Part shown: one piece after another, positions 1 to 10,987 of the stretch
Layout of the letters: every line of letters starts with the position of its first letter
How positions within the stretch are numbered: position 1 is the first letter of the stretch
Source of the DNA: Tribonema minus
Taxonomy: Eukaryota > Sar > Xanthophyceae > Tribonematales > Tribonemataceae
Length of the DNA stretch: 64,000 nucleotides
Assembly: GCA_017506865.1 (NCBI GenBank)
Contig: JAFCMP010000051.1
Location: 62,001-126,000, forward strand
Direction: 5' to 3'
The notes under the pieces: generated by a model
Databases searched by the model: none
What the model saw: the letters and a program-made list of their open reading frames with translations, nothing else
Told to the model about the DNA's origin: nothing
Translations under genes and position numbers: made by a program

Positions 1-560
1 GGAACTTCAGTGTTCAGATCAGAGGTCAAGGCGTTGGTTAGAATTGGGAGCATTGGCGGCGGGTTGCCTTGTGCGTTGCGGGTGTTGAGGTTAACGCAGG
101 GTGAATCTGCACGTTTAGGGGGGGGGGGGGGGGGGGGGGGTTAAGGGGCTGATGAGGCTGATTTGAGACTACAGGAAGGAGGGGGGGGGGCATCAATGTT
201 CAGGTCAGAGGTCAAGGTGTTGATGAGAATTGGGAGCATGTTGGGCGTGTTGTCAGGGCATCGTGCAAGTTGAGGTTGATGATGAGGTGCAACTGCGCAT
301 CAGAAGTGAGGGGACGGGGGGGGGAGTGGAGGGGAACAGGTCATGGGAGCTCTGTGTCTCCTTGAACTGCTACACCATCATTTCAGCACTACCACACGTT
401 TCAGTTCGCCTCCAGTTTGACGGCACAACGTTTCACAACAGGGCCTCAGCCTCACTCAGTGGCAGTCACTCGGGCACATGCCACAACGCGCTGCTCTCAC
501 TAGCACGCAGCCATGCTACCATTCAACTCGACGCTTCACCAGGGGCGGAAAATAGGAGGC
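1..560. other. No gene seen; poly-G and a short direct repeat
   Basis: No coding region is supported. A block of about 45 bp starting near position 8 (TGTTCAGATCAGAGGTCAAG) recurs near 196 with few changes, so this is a short direct repeat about 190 bp apart. A run of 23 G lies at 118-140, with shorter G runs near 181 and 317. Confidence 0.6.
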
Positions 561-1157
561 TCAGTATGCCGTGATGCTCACCTTGGATGGGTCAATCTTG
601 CATTTCAGCCGGCTGCCGGGGGGGCTGCCAGCCACCTTCGCGCTCGGGCGGCCACTATCGGCAGACAGCAATGGCATTGCAATCGGACCGCCACGAGGCG
701 ATCCCGGCGGCGCAGCCGCAAGAGCGCGCGGCCGCTGCGGCTCTGCATCGAGCGGCGGTGCGGCGCAGCGTCGCGCGTGCGGCGGCGCGCGGCACAGCAG
801 CGCCGTCACCGCCGCGGCGTCGCCGTCCCTGGCCTTCTCCAGGAGTCCTGAGCTCCACGCGAGCGACCACGCGAGAGAGGGCGCGCTGCCACTGCCGCCG
901 TTGCTGCCGCTGCCGCTGCCGCTGCCGCTGCCGCTGCCGCTGCCGCTGCCGCTGCCGCTGCCGCTGCCGCTGCCGCTGTCGCTGCCGCTGCCGCTGCCGC
1001 TGCCGCTGCTGCCTTTGGCGCACAGCGCTATGATAGGGGTGTCAGCGGGCGGCACGGCGTCCGATGGCACGCACACGCGCGCTGATGATTTCGTGTTGCG
1101 CGCGGGCGGCGGCGGTTCCGATGCGACAGATGCAGTCGCGGTCTGCAGTGCGTGCAT
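561..1157 (-). CDS. Hypothetical protein with Gly-Ser tract and possible start of an ankyrin repeat
   Basis: An open minus-strand frame starts at the ATG at 1157 and stops at 561 (about 198 residues). Residues about 48-80 are a Gly-Ser run encoded by a GGCAGC microsatellite. After it comes LLEKARDGDAAAVTALL, which resembles the first helices of an ankyrin repeat (pattern LLEAARDGDAAAVRALL). The remainder is Ala/Pro-rich and not recognised. If real, this may be the first exon of an ankyrin protein whose later exons lie to the left, outside the window. The case is weak: high GC keeps several frames open here, and no splice site was identified with confidence. Confidence 0.3.
   Translation of the reverse strand: MHALQTATASVASEPPPPARNTKSSARVCVPSDAVPPADTPIIALCAKGSSGSGSGSGSDSGSGSGSGSGSGSGSGSGSGSGSGSNGGSGSAPSLAWSLAWSSGLLEKARDGDAAAVTALLCRAPPHARRCAAPPLDAEPQRPRALAAAPPGSPRGGPIAMPLLSADSGRPSAKVAGSPPGSRLKCKIDPSKVSITAY
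886..1014. repeat. GCCGCT hexanucleotide microsatellite
   Basis: About twenty near-perfect copies of GCCGCT with one or two interruptions (a GTCGCT near 979). The 6-bp unit is a multiple of three, so length change preserves any reading frame; on the minus strand it reads Gly-Ser. Confidence 0.9.
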
Positions 1158-1169
1158 GACGTTGCGCAC

Positions 1170-2912
1170 TGAGTGTGTCAGCGCGCGGGTGAGGCACCTG
1201 TTGCAGCTGCTGAAAAACTGGTTGTGTGTGCCAGTTCCTTACGTGAAGGTGCTAACGGCAATCACACACTTTTGTTAGGACGTGCAAAAACTGCGGCAGT
1301 TCAAACTACGAATGACCTTCCTGCACTGATACAGCATCAACTGCTACGCCACACTGACCGGCCGGCGTTGCGATGGGACGACTTCGACAGGACAGGGCAG
1401 CCCATATGCAACAATGCACTCTCAACAGGGACGCAAAGGGTGAGCACAGGGCGTGTTTTACCTGCTAAACCTCTTGACAAACTCTTGACGACTATTTGTA
1501 CTCGCCATGTTGCTGGCCGAAGCGACGAGCGAGGCACATCGCTATATGAGACCTACAGACAGTTGTGCGGGAATATATTGATGATCCGCAGTCGTTCTTG
1601 CCTCTTCATGCTTCTCCGCTGAAGGTTGGCGGCCTACGCCGCATGCTGCGGCGTGCGAGTCTGGCGGTTCTTGTTCTTGCACAGTTTCCATCTGCACAGT
1701 TTCCACCTGAGACGAAAAACTGTCTGCCCCAGACGCCGACACTGTTTTCTCGGTCATGGCCATCGAGACGCCTGAACCCATTGCCACTGTCGTGATAGTG
1801 CAGCCGGACGAGGCCTATGTAGCCGGAGGCTCCTTTAGAATGCCTTCTTGCTGGCTGGAGGGAACGCATAAATGCAGTGAACAAGCCAGGTTGAATTCAG
1901 CTTGGGGCCGAACTTGACCTGTGCTCGGACGTGGTGCGGCGTCTGGCACATAGTAGGTAGACGCTTGCCTTGTCTGTCCAGCATGCACCCCTTTGCATCG
2001 AAAGCCAAAGCAAGCCCTGCCCAGCTCTTTTGTTTTTTTTATTCCAAAAAATGCATCGCAAGACGGCGGGATATTGTCTTCGCGATGCATTGCACAGCGG
2101 AAAGCGGGTGCAACTGGTGTGTCGTTCTCTTTTAGTCCCCTCATTTCACTGACCAAGACAAGCAACACCGTTGCTGCTTGCTGCTAGATTTGCGCGAGTG
2201 CGGAACTTCGAAAATCCGTTACGCGCACTGAAACTGTTTACGAAGGTAAAAGAAGGAGGTGAGGTGGAGTTTGCTTCATGTTTCGCTTCTTCATTCACTA
2301 TTCTTCTCTACAGATGCCTTTGCTGCGGAATGCACTAGGGGAGGTAGCTACAACAGTGAAATGCTGGACATCCGGATGGGAACGCTCTCGCGCAGGCATA
2401 GGAGGCAATGTATACAGCTTGAAGTTGATGGCCTGGCGACTTCCTGCTTTTGCGACTCTCCGACGGTCAACACTGTGCATGCACAGCGGATGAAACAGCA
2501 ATCAATTGAACTGGTTCGATGGCCTGGTCCTGAAGTCGTGTTCGTGGCACACAATAAGTGGTGATCACACCGTCTACCTACACCAACAGCAGCGCAGCGC
2601 CGATGCACAACGGTGCAAGCGAACTCAAATTCTACATCGCACCTGAGCCATACCTCATTCAATGCATATTTCTATGCCGGCTCTGCTTGCGAATTCGCTG
2701 CAGAGACAGTGTGCGGCTCGTGAACGCAGTTTCACGGGGCCATGTGACACTCTGGACAAGTATCATGCAAGCCTCTCAAGCATGGTCGCGCGACATGCCT
2801 GTGTGCGCCTGCAGTGCAGTACTGTAAAGACACTATGCACATACATCGATATCATTTCACTAAACTTGCACTGTACAGTCTACTGGTATATCAGTACGTG
2901 CGAGGATGACCT
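1170..2912. other. Gene-free stretch, nothing recognised
   Basis: Short open frames occur on both strands but none shows a domain, a compositional bias or plausible exon borders. No tRNA, long repeat or microsatellite was seen. Confidence 0.5.
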
Positions 2913-3122
2913 GTACTTTTATTGATTCTCGCTCACGGCACGAAAAAGCCCAGATGAATCATTCATGATGTATCTAAGCTTGCTGTACGGAATCTACATG
3001 TCGTGTGACAGTCTGAAAGTGTCTCCATGATCATGACAGCCACTCAATTGACCTCGCCGCCAAATGGCATCTCGAGATCCCCCCCTACGTCCTCGTCCAT
3101 GTGCCACAGAGCCCCCCCCCCT
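2913..3122 (-). mobile_element. LINE-A 3' end fragment
   Basis: This stretch matches, in the same orientation, the 3' end of the longer copy at 5918-6700. Shared landmarks in plus-strand order are TTCTCGCTCA, CGAAAAAGCCCAGATGA, GCTTGCTGTACGGA, CATGTCGTGTGACAGTCTGA and CCGCCAAATGGCATCTCG. The element is read on the minus strand, so its 3' terminus lies at 2913. Similarity stops in a C-run near 3120, just inside the end of the coding region, as expected for a strongly 5'-truncated insertion. Confidence 0.75.
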
Positions 3123-3379
3123 GTACTACTTCAGTACACCATGCAGGACCTGGCGCTCAGCAGGTCACCTGCACGCTTTAAAGTTTGATTGTTTTCCGAA
3201 GCTGGAACTTTGAACAATACATTCTTTGGCATGTGCAAAGTAAGAATCTGAGCTGAAAGTGTTCAGGTAAATGTTTCAAGCGAGAACAAGTCATGACCGC
3301 ATATTATGCGGCCTACTCAGTGGCCCGGGGCTAGTGCACTGCAGCACTACTGGACAACGCAAGTGCTTCGATGTCCTCA

Positions 3380-3418
3380 TACTCAGGGTGCGAAGGGGCC
3401 CAGATGATCAACATGATA
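3380..3418 (-). mobile_element. Short LINE-A 3' tip relic
   Basis: CTCAGGGTGCGAAGGGGCCC followed by AGATGATCAAC matches the terminal block of LINE-A (CTCAGGGCGCGAAAAAGCCC then AGATGATTGGC at the copy near 52640). The match is too short to show how it arose; it sits between two larger LINE-A fragments. Confidence 0.4.
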
Positions 3419-3589
3419 ATGTATTATGATTATTATAGCATTAATGTGAATGATGCCATACGAGGTGCTCACCACTGGCATGCCACGAGTCACGCCCTAA
3501 GTGAGAATTGATCTAAGTAGCATCCCTCGCAGCGATCCTGCGTCAGTAGCCTAGGCTGTAATGACCGGGCCCGGGGGCTGGTCGACAAG

Positions 3590-3775
3590 GACTACACGCC
3601 ATTCCTGGCGTCCCCGGGGGGTATTGCAGGATATGTCCATATGGACATATTCAAGTTGCTGCCTGCCGCGGCGCCTCTCCGCCGGCCGCCGTCACTGGCT
3701 ACAACGACTCGGAGTCGGACGTGACGCATCCGATGAGTCACCGCTCATGGTGGCAGTCATTTGCTAGCGCGCTTC
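3590..3775 (+). mobile_element. LINE-A coding fragment, opposite orientation
   Basis: This plus-strand stretch resembles the LINE-A endonuclease coding region (minus strand 6590-6455): CCCCGGGGGGTATTGCAGGA, then ATGGACAT, GCTGCCTGCCG, GTCACTGGCTACAACGACTC and CGCTCATGGTGGCAGTCATT follow the same order as in the better copy. The frame is broken and internal bases are added, including a 20-bp perfect palindrome at 3631-3650. Because the 2913-3122 piece is in the other orientation, these are separate insertions or one rearranged copy. Confidence 0.55.
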
Positions 3776-3977
3776 ATAGTACACTCAGTAGGCTGTTGGC
3801 AAGTGCCGCAGTGCATCGCCCGGGTGCGGAGTTGCTGCGCATGGACCTGCTAATGGTGTAACAGCCTGAGTCAACGGTTGCCGGAGCGCTCTTCCGAAGT
3901 TCCCGCTGCAGCCGCGCTGGCATTGATGCCACGGCAGAGTACTCCGAGTACACGGGCCGCGCAAGCGGACCAATTGT

Positions 3978-4012
3978 GGTGACCCTGGCTTTACCACTGA
4001 GCTAAAAAGCTT
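3978..4012 (-). repeat. tRNA-like repeat head (A-box type)
   Basis: The minus strand reads TTTTTAGCTCAGTGGTAAAG followed by CCAGGGTC. TAGCTCAGTGG matches the polymerase III A box (TRGCNNAGYGG). No anticodon arm or B box follows, so this is not a tRNA gene. A close match occurs on the plus strand at 6788-6826. The two may be heads of a tRNA-derived SINE. Confidence 0.4.
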
Positions 4013-4323
4013 CTGCACACTTGGCAGGGTAGCTGTCCCCTTCTGGGGTCACCATGCCAGGATACCACCCCCCCCCCCCCCCATTAATGCATTATCTTGA
4101 CTTGGTCCCTTAAGCCACCGTAGGCTACGAATTGCGACTCATACGTATTGCAGCCTGCACTGCAGTGGCACCCGCTGGGCCATTGTAGTACTCCCCAAAT
4201 ACCCCAAATAACCGTTACTCAACACACTGTGGCCCTGCCAGTAGCAGAACTTCGGAAGGCACACTGTTGGCAAAAGCTGATCTTCAATTTTCTCAAATGG
4301 TAACAAGGAGGATAAAATTTTGT

Positions 4324-5696
4324 TAAGTTGTCAGGCGACTCGGACACAACTCACGAGAGCACATGTGTTGAGTCAACTGAAAACACGATGAGAAATCTGT
4401 CTCAGGTGGCACGTCAGTGAGCACCCCAAGTTGGGTCCCCAACCTTAACACATGCTGAGCTCTGCTGAGTCGCTTTTCTTCGAGTGAGCAAACTGTGTCA
4501 CAAATAGGGTACCCGTGTGGGTGCCACAGTGCCCTCAAGTACTGCCCGACTACAGTTGACTGGAGAGTGAGCTGGTATACCTCTACCTGCCAGCATCAGA
4601 GTTATATATAGGTGGATAGATACATGGCATGATGCCATGAGTGTATCATAATGCCGCATGTCACCCCATGATGTGCGTCTCAGAGGTGTGTGAGTGCACG
4701 CTTACACCGCAAATCCAGCCAGGTACAAACATTACACAAGGAACACTCATGAATCGACCTCAGGTACCAAAACTTTGCAAGGATCGCATGTCAAAATCGC
4801 GAACTTCTTGAAGCTACGGTAGCTCAGATGGGAGAAGAGAGGAAGCAAAAGCAACCCTGAGCATCATTGAGATGGCGAGCACGTCGCCGCTGCCGTCAGT
4901 ACGTGCCGATGATGATCAGGTACCAGTAGATGCTCACTGCGGTCGTATGTATTCAACACTTGACCGTAGCGTAACAGTGCGAAACCTGCTTGGTACGTAC
5001 GGTGCGGACAGGAGTGCAAACCCCCGATTCTGTCATGGAATTTTTCTATAGGATATTTCCTTGGACTAGGCACTGGGCAATTCACCATGTGTGGGTTCCC
5101 GACGGCGGACGCCGAGACTTGTCCAATGTAAGGGTTGATGCTCCGATTCCCATTATAAGGATACTACCCCCCCACGATACTACCCCCCAAATAAACCCCT
5201 AATGAACCCCCACCTGTGTCCAGAAGGCTGAGATAGCTGACTAGAGCTCTTTTTTGATGATTTGCAAAACAATATAGTTCGGGTCGCAGCAAAAGGCACA
5301 TCAGCCCTTTATAAATACAAGTCCATACGTACTGCAGTGGTGTGCACTTCCAGCAAAGGCATAATCAGTGGTGTGCACTTCCAGAAAGCGGTCAGATACC
5401 AGCAGCATGCAGAAATTGATCAAAGCACAAGCTCGACAGAGAGATTGCCGCAGGGTAGTGAAAACACGCACAAGGCACTTTTGGGTGCAGCATGATGCAT
5501 GGAGTCTGCAGGGACCAATCTGGTTGTTGGAACTGGAAGTACATCAGCCACAAGGAGGAGGCAGTGACACTCCAAATGAAGGTACATACCAGTTAGTAGT
5601 TGCTGTAGCATGCTTCAGACCACCAGCTACGGTAGCTCAGCGGTAGAGCGTGTGCTTGACATGCACAAGGTCGTGGGTTCGAAACCCATCCGAAGT
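4324..5696 (+). repeat. Left arm of a large inverted repeat
   Basis: This arm is repeated in reverse complement at 14507-15798 with only scattered differences, a 25-bp insertion near 5301-5326, and a region of about 50 bp near the outer end that aligns poorly. It contains a non-coding AT-rich block (4600-4640), a tRNA 5'-half fragment, two direct copies of GTGGTGTGCACTTCCAG near 5338 and 5369, and at its inner end a full tRNA-Val gene. A 74-residue minus-strand frame (4864-5088) is kept in both arms but has no recognisable domain. The arm could be the end of a fold-back element or one half of a segmental inverted duplication. Confidence 0.85.
4813..4827 (+). repeat. tRNA-Val 5'-end fragment
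   Basis: GCTACGGTAGCTCAG is identical to the first 15 bases of the tRNA-Val gene at 5626 and then diverges (ATGGGAGAAG). The other arm carries the same fragment at 15351-15365 on the minus strand. Confidence 0.6.
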
Positions 5697-5697
5697 A
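5626..5697 (+). tRNA. tRNA-Val (anticodon GAC), bacterial/organelle type
   Basis: A 72-base cloverleaf folds by eye. Acceptor GCTACGG pairs with CCGAAGT (G-U at position 1 and one A-A mismatch at pair 4), then TA, D arm GCTC-AGCGGTA-GAGC, anticodon arm TGTGC-TTGACAT-GCACA, variable loop AGGTC, T arm GTGGG-TTCGAAA-CCCAT and discriminator A. The loop TTGACAT gives anticodon GAC, the loop found in bacterial tRNA-Val(GAC). Eukaryotic cytosolic tRNA-Val normally carries A, C or U at position 34, so an organelle or bacterial origin is suggested. CCA is not encoded. The acceptor mismatch leaves function uncertain. The gene's 3' end coincides with the inner end of the inverted-repeat arm. Confidence 0.75.
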
Positions 5698-5917
5698 CTC
5701 TTTTCGTCATTCATTTTTGACTTGGGTTCATCGAGCTAAAGTGGGTGGGTGTTCTTGCTTTTTTTTTCCAACAAGGAACCCAAGGCATGTGAGCTGGACT
5801 TGCCTTATAACAACCACATGCCAAGGCCTGTGTGCGTGCGGTGCTTCTCCACTGGTACTTCCTTGGCACGCGATTCATCAGCCAGCCGCTGCCAATGATA
5901 TTGTGATCATACCTACT

Positions 5918-6700
5918 GTACTTTTTATTAATTCTCGCTCAGGGCGCGAAAAATGATGAATGGCATTCAACTCGAAGCTTGCTGTACGGATTGGACATGT
6001 CGTGTGACAGTCTGAAAGTGTCTCAATGACAACCACTCAAACGCCGCTGCCGCCAAATGGCATCTCGGGATCCTCCCCTACGTCCTCCTCCATGTGCCCC
6101 CCCCCCTTGGATTCTGCCATGTGTGTCATGACACTGCCAGAGTACGCCATGTGGAGCGCTGCCGACAGTGCCGAGCGTAAGCGCGCCAGGGGGATGCCCT
6201 TCAGAGCTTTAGGGCGTGCTCCTCCGGGCACTGACATCCTGCTGGCATACTCCGTCGCCACAGCCTCCAGCAGCTTCCGCCCCTGCTCCCCGATGCTGCC
6301 GAATGACCCGATTGCCAAAGTGGCAAGTTTGTAGCAATTCTGATCATAATCACCAGAATAGTGGGTACTTTTGGCGGCCTCTTGGTCGCGGCAGCAACGT
6401 TCGGGGTCTGCTGCAGTCTTCTGCGCCCGCGACGCCACCTGTGCCTCGAAGCAGGTAACGTCCACCATGAGTGGTAGTTGACGGGACGGGTTGTCATAGC
6501 CGGTCACCGGGAAGGCGTCGGCAGGCAGCACAATGTCCATCCTGCGACTCCCCGGCGGCCCGGCGGATCCCTGTACATGTAGTGCAGTCTCACACATGTG
6601 GAGAAACAGCAGTGTCCCCGGGAGGTTTTGGTCATGGCTGCAAGGGATATGTGTGTGTGAGAAGGTCCCGGGGATGCGGCCCTGCCACGTGCACTTAAAT
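5918..6700 (-). mobile_element. LINE-A: 3' part of a non-LTR retrotransposon (endonuclease end)
   Basis: The minus strand encodes residues typical of the C-terminus of non-LTR retrotransposons with a restriction-like endonuclease. The frame at 6597-6037 shows RRMDIVLPADAF, LPLMVDVTCFEAQ, a basic AKSTHYSGDYD segment and LAIGSFGSIGEQG. These correspond to the family's R-x-D-(I/V) and D-V-T endonuclease residues followed by the conserved 'esfG' tail. The C-terminus ends at 6037 and a 3' UTR runs to about 5918. No reverse transcriptase or Cys-His knuckle is found upstream, and similarity fades near 6700, so this copy is 5' truncated. Confidence 0.7.
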
Positions 6701-6787
6701 GTACAAGGTTAACCCCAGCAAAAACGACGATTTGGATTTTGATATATAGCTCCAAGAGTGGTTGTTGCAGCGGCCGTCGACAAGTGC

Positions 6788-6826
6788 ACAAGCCTTCTTA
6801 GCTCAGTGGTAAGCCAGGGCCCACAC
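6788..6826 (+). repeat. tRNA-like repeat head (A-box type)
   Basis: CTTCTTAGCTCAGTGGTAAG followed by CCAGGGCCC matches the minus-strand sequence at 3978-4012. An A box is present; no B box or cloverleaf follows. Confidence 0.4.
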
Positions 6827-8979
6827 AGGGAATTTTCGCAAGTGTGGTCGGGCGCGATAAGTTTTATCTGTTTCAGGACACCCCTTAATTGTCTCGAAAC
6901 AGGTCATTCACTGACCTCGGCTTCTAGCCTGGGCTGTATGACCAAACCTGCCGTTGTAGGCCAAAGGCAGCACAGCCAGAACAAGTCACTTTCAAAGGGC
7001 AAAAATGCAAACAACATCAACAGCTATCGACATTAAGCAGAGACTGTCATCTGCACCTCGCACAGGCGCCGATACATTCATGCGGAACCCGCCAACAAGA
7101 GAGCATCGCTAGCAGCTGCTGCTGCCAGTGACATCTTTGTCGCGACGGCAACCAATTGTGGCGACGATGCATCTGCGCTGGGAGGTCTTCAAAGCTTGCG
7201 CTGTGATGGGGAATAGGCGCTCCATGATGTCGGCGCCGCGCTGCATGAGCCACAGCAGTGCTCCGCCTGGTAATGCAGATAGCGTATGCTCTGACATCTC
7301 CACAATGCCCCAGCATGCAGCAGCGTCAATCGTCCCACCAGGACTGCGGGGACCACACACAGTCCATTTAGAGGTGGAGCAGGCTGCCATGGGGTACGCA
7401 CATAACGCAGCAGCACCTTCAAGTTTTTTGTAGCGAGGCCAAGTTCAGCCTGATGCAACTGCAACGACGGGAACCACAACATCGATGGCCCAGGTGTTGT
7501 GCGTTTTACGGCGATGACGCCGGCTTGTCAATGAACACATGCCGTGCATTTAGGCGCTGGCCGGTGGCCCTATTTCTGCACAAGAATCTGCGCATTCCAC
7601 AGCAGTGGCAGCGGTGCATAAGCAAAAGCGCGTATCATCGTGCGGTCGCTGGCTCGGAGCAGCAGTGCGTGAGCGACACATTGTGACATGACGGCAGCAG
7701 TGCGCGCGCTACACACGAGGGCACAACATGCAGTGGCGATTCGGTGTGGAGGCAGCAATGCCGCAGCGCTTGCATTGCTTAGTGCAGGCACGCTCGACAT
7801 CTGCCGTTTTCTGCACTGGACTTGCAGTGCGCTCTGGTTCTTGTGGCAATGCGAGTGACATGAACGTGCATACGAGAGACCCGGGCCCTGAGCACACTCA
7901 GTCTTCACCAACAGCTGGCCGCACGGCGTGCTCAGGCTGTGTGCCACAGTGTATGCGTATCACACGGTGCCAGTGCTCGGGACGGCGGTGCGTACGCGCA
8001 ACACACATTGCCACCAGTGGCACGCTGTTTGCTTGCGCAACACCGAGTGACACGGCAGCACAAGCCTGAGGTGTGCGCGCGCCGCGGACGATGACGCACA
8101 TCTCACACACGAGCTCGTGCAGGCGCAGCGGGCAGCAGCAACCAGTACACCAAGCACGCAGCGTGCACGCGCACCAGTGCGTACAGTGCTGCCGCAGCGC
8201 ACCCTCATTAAATTACTAGTAGCAGTGCACCGTACCCTTGTGACGGTGGCGCACGTGCACGCGCAAAGCACAAGCGCCAGCGATGAGTGCCTACCCCTTG
8301 GCACCGCCAGGATCACAGTGCCTACACTTGATTCTGGAACATGCTGCAGCTGTGGCAGCGCCCCCCGCATGCAGCATTGGTCAGCACTGTGGCTTCGGCT
8401 TCACTGGCAGCAGCCCCAGGTGTTGCTGATGCATGCAGATGCGTGCATCAACAAATCTGCCGGTCAGGCGCATGCACTCTGCTCACTGCCACATAGGTGC
8501 TGGTTGCTCAACATCAGCAGCATGCGCGCTATAGCGACACGCTCACGACCGCAGCGTCTTCTCGCGACGGCACGTTGAGTCGCCGCACCTTTCTGACAAT
8601 GATTTTCCATCACCTTGACGGTGGCATGCTACTACAAACCACATAGCTACACCTGTTGCTGCGTTGTACAGTACTGCAATCTTATCAGAAGCACCGCCGG
8701 CGATACTGTTTGCAGAATGCAGCTAGAGTTGGCAAGTCTGGTTTGGGCCGCTCATGCTATTGTACCTGATGAAATGTCAGCGTTAATGTGGTTGAACACA
8801 TGGTGTGCGTATGTTCAACGCCCGGGTATAGGCCACTACAAAAGACGCCATTCTACCTTCAGAGTGGTCAGCCACACAGCTCAATGACGTTGTCATTAGC
8901 GCTTGAAAGGAACGACCAAGCAGCGCATATGGCACCATTCATGTGTAGTACTGACAGCTGCACAGAAACCACTTACAGT

Positions 8980-9018
8980 GAGCAATTGTTAACAAATTTG
9001 TTAACAAATTAATTGCTC
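8980..9018. repeat. Hairpin-forming palindrome
   Basis: GTTAACAAATTTGTTAAC is a perfect 18-bp palindrome, flanked by GAGCAATT on the left and AATTGCTC on the right, giving an AT-rich cruciform-capable repeat of about 39 bp. A 23-G run follows 46 bp later. Confidence 0.8.
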
Positions 9019-10251
9019 GTCTTGCAACATTGTTCCACCTACCGTCATTGTCCTGGTCATGCAGGGGGGGGGGGGGGGGGGGGGGGAGTGCACTGCAGCT
9101 GATGCGAAGGCTCTGATATTGTCAGCCCAGGGGCTACTCACCTCCCTCCCCGGCGCCCTCCGCCTGGCCCAATGGCGCAACATCATCACCAACGTCACCC
9201 TCTGCTGTGTTGTGCTTTCTATCATGCTTTGAAGAATAACATACAATGATTTCCTGTTCTTTGTTTCAACACTTGCTGGTGCTTAAGCAATTGCCAGTAG
9301 CAACTGCAAAGGCATTTCGTTGAACATGGCGCCACTTCTGAATCACCTGGACCTCTGCTTCTTGAGTTCTCCCAGTGGTGAGCACCTCGCGCCTGTCTGT
9401 GAGCCTTGCAAATCTTGAAGAAGATGTCATTGTGTGGTGACTGGGTGGTGTCCCTACTCATTGTGTAGTTGAACTTTCCAGGAGCAATGACCTGCTTCAG
9501 CGCTCGAGTCACAGCCTTAAGCCCGCAATTGTTGCTTTAATTAAGAGACTGGCGGTGCTTACGAACACTCTCCAGTTCCCACTGGTAAGCATCAGTGCCG
9601 GTAAATGTGCCATGGCGGTGCCAATGCAGACCACAAGCCTTGCTTGCAGCATGTAGTTTGTTATGCGAGCATAAGGCAAACACACTGTTGGCAAGCACAG
9701 ATGCAGCTGAGCGCTGCTGCCATACAACTTGAGGTGACTTATGACTGCACCTATTGAGAATACGGGCACAACTCTTCAATTGACCCGTGCCACCTGAAGG
9801 TGTGCTACGTGCTGCCAACACACAAGTATCTTCCTACTGCGCGCTGGTAGCATGCCCCTTCACAACATGCCCCCATCAATGACGTCAACGACCGTCCGGA
9901 TCAAACAACAGTGACGCATGCAACAGGAAGCTACTGCAAGCCCGGCCTATCAACCTGAAGATAAGCAATGCAAATGCTCAGCAGGTGTAGGTAGCATGCC
10001 TGACACCACTTTACTGTGCGCCAGGTCAATTCAACTGCAGCACTAAACGCATATTACCAGCACGGACTAAACCCTCCTAGGGTGGCGATGTTAGCAGCAG
10101 CGGTCTGTCTTCAGAATCGTTATCATATATGATACAGATGTTGAGGTACCTCGTGTGACTCGGCATGCAACAGGCATCTGTGCATGCACTATACACACAG
10201 CAGACAATGCGGCACTGATACACCACCACAATACTCTTTGAAGACTGAGGT

Positions 10252-10288
<37 letters not shown>
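10252..10288. repeat. TG dinucleotide microsatellite
   Basis: About eighteen TG repeats with one TA interruption near the start. Confidence 0.85.
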
Positions 10289-10289
<1 letters not shown>

Positions 10290-10717
10290 CATCGCAGCAG
10301 AGTCCCACCATTACAGCTGGCGGAGGGCAGGTCAGATCATTCTGAATCATTCACTATCCACCAGGTGACACGTACATAATGTACACACATGTGCAGTCAC
10401 CCCAGCCGTGGGGCCTTGCTACAACAAAGAAGGCAACACATGACTGCACTGCAAACACCCATATCAAGAATGTAGTGCAAGCCCTGCGCAATTACAAGCA
10501 TGCTAGTAGAAGCAACTCGATATATCATCAGCTTACACAGAAAATACAAGAAAACAAGTGATTGCACTACATACAGCCACACTGCTCTCTGGTGCCTTAT
10601 GTCCGTTTTGCAAGTTGGATCCATGCCGTTCAGGCTTAGACTGAAAGCAAGCTGCGAGTACCCACCCTCAGCTACCCTAAGCCTCTGCCACCGCCAGCTG
10701 TCCGCATATCCTTAAGG

Positions 10718-10987
10718 TGCTGCTGCGATGGCATACAACACCACAGGGCAAAGCAGAGCACTAACACTCACAGCACCACTCAGCGAAAGTGTGTGTGTTA
10801 GAAGGCTTGCTTCCCTGCTATGAAAGCACGGGTCGCAAGACTTGCAGTTGGCAGTTACACCTGAACGGGTGGGGGTATGGGCTGTTGGGGCTTCCATCAG
10901 CCAACCTTAACCCTTAGCTACAAAGGTTGCAGCGTTTGTGTGCAAACGCTGTGTGCAAACACTTGGTGATACTACAGAATCACCACA
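10718..10987 (-). repeat. Left LTR (3' LTR of the minus-strand element)
   Basis: Matches 14113-14385 throughout with roughly a dozen substitutions and a few 1-2 base indels by eye. That divergence implies insertion was not recent. Confidence 0.8.

Larger units (their letters stand above)
6830..10717. other. Gene-free interior of the inverted repeat
   Basis: Many short open frames overlap on both strands between 7050 and 8580, where the base composition is rich in GCA/TGC words, but none has a recognisable domain or convincing splice borders. Structures that can be named are a hairpin at 8980-9018, 23 G at 9064-9086 and a TG dinucleotide tract at 10252-10288. Confidence 0.5.

Noticed and set aside
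571-1278. Plus-strand ORF with a Leu-Pro repeat
   Set aside because: It is the complement of the hexanucleotide repeat; all frames are open there. The minus-strand Gly-Ser frame with an ankyrin-like continuation is the more protein-like.
10252-10288. Possible Z-DNA regulatory element in the TG tract
   Set aside because: No gene lies nearby and nothing but the dinucleotide run supports a function.
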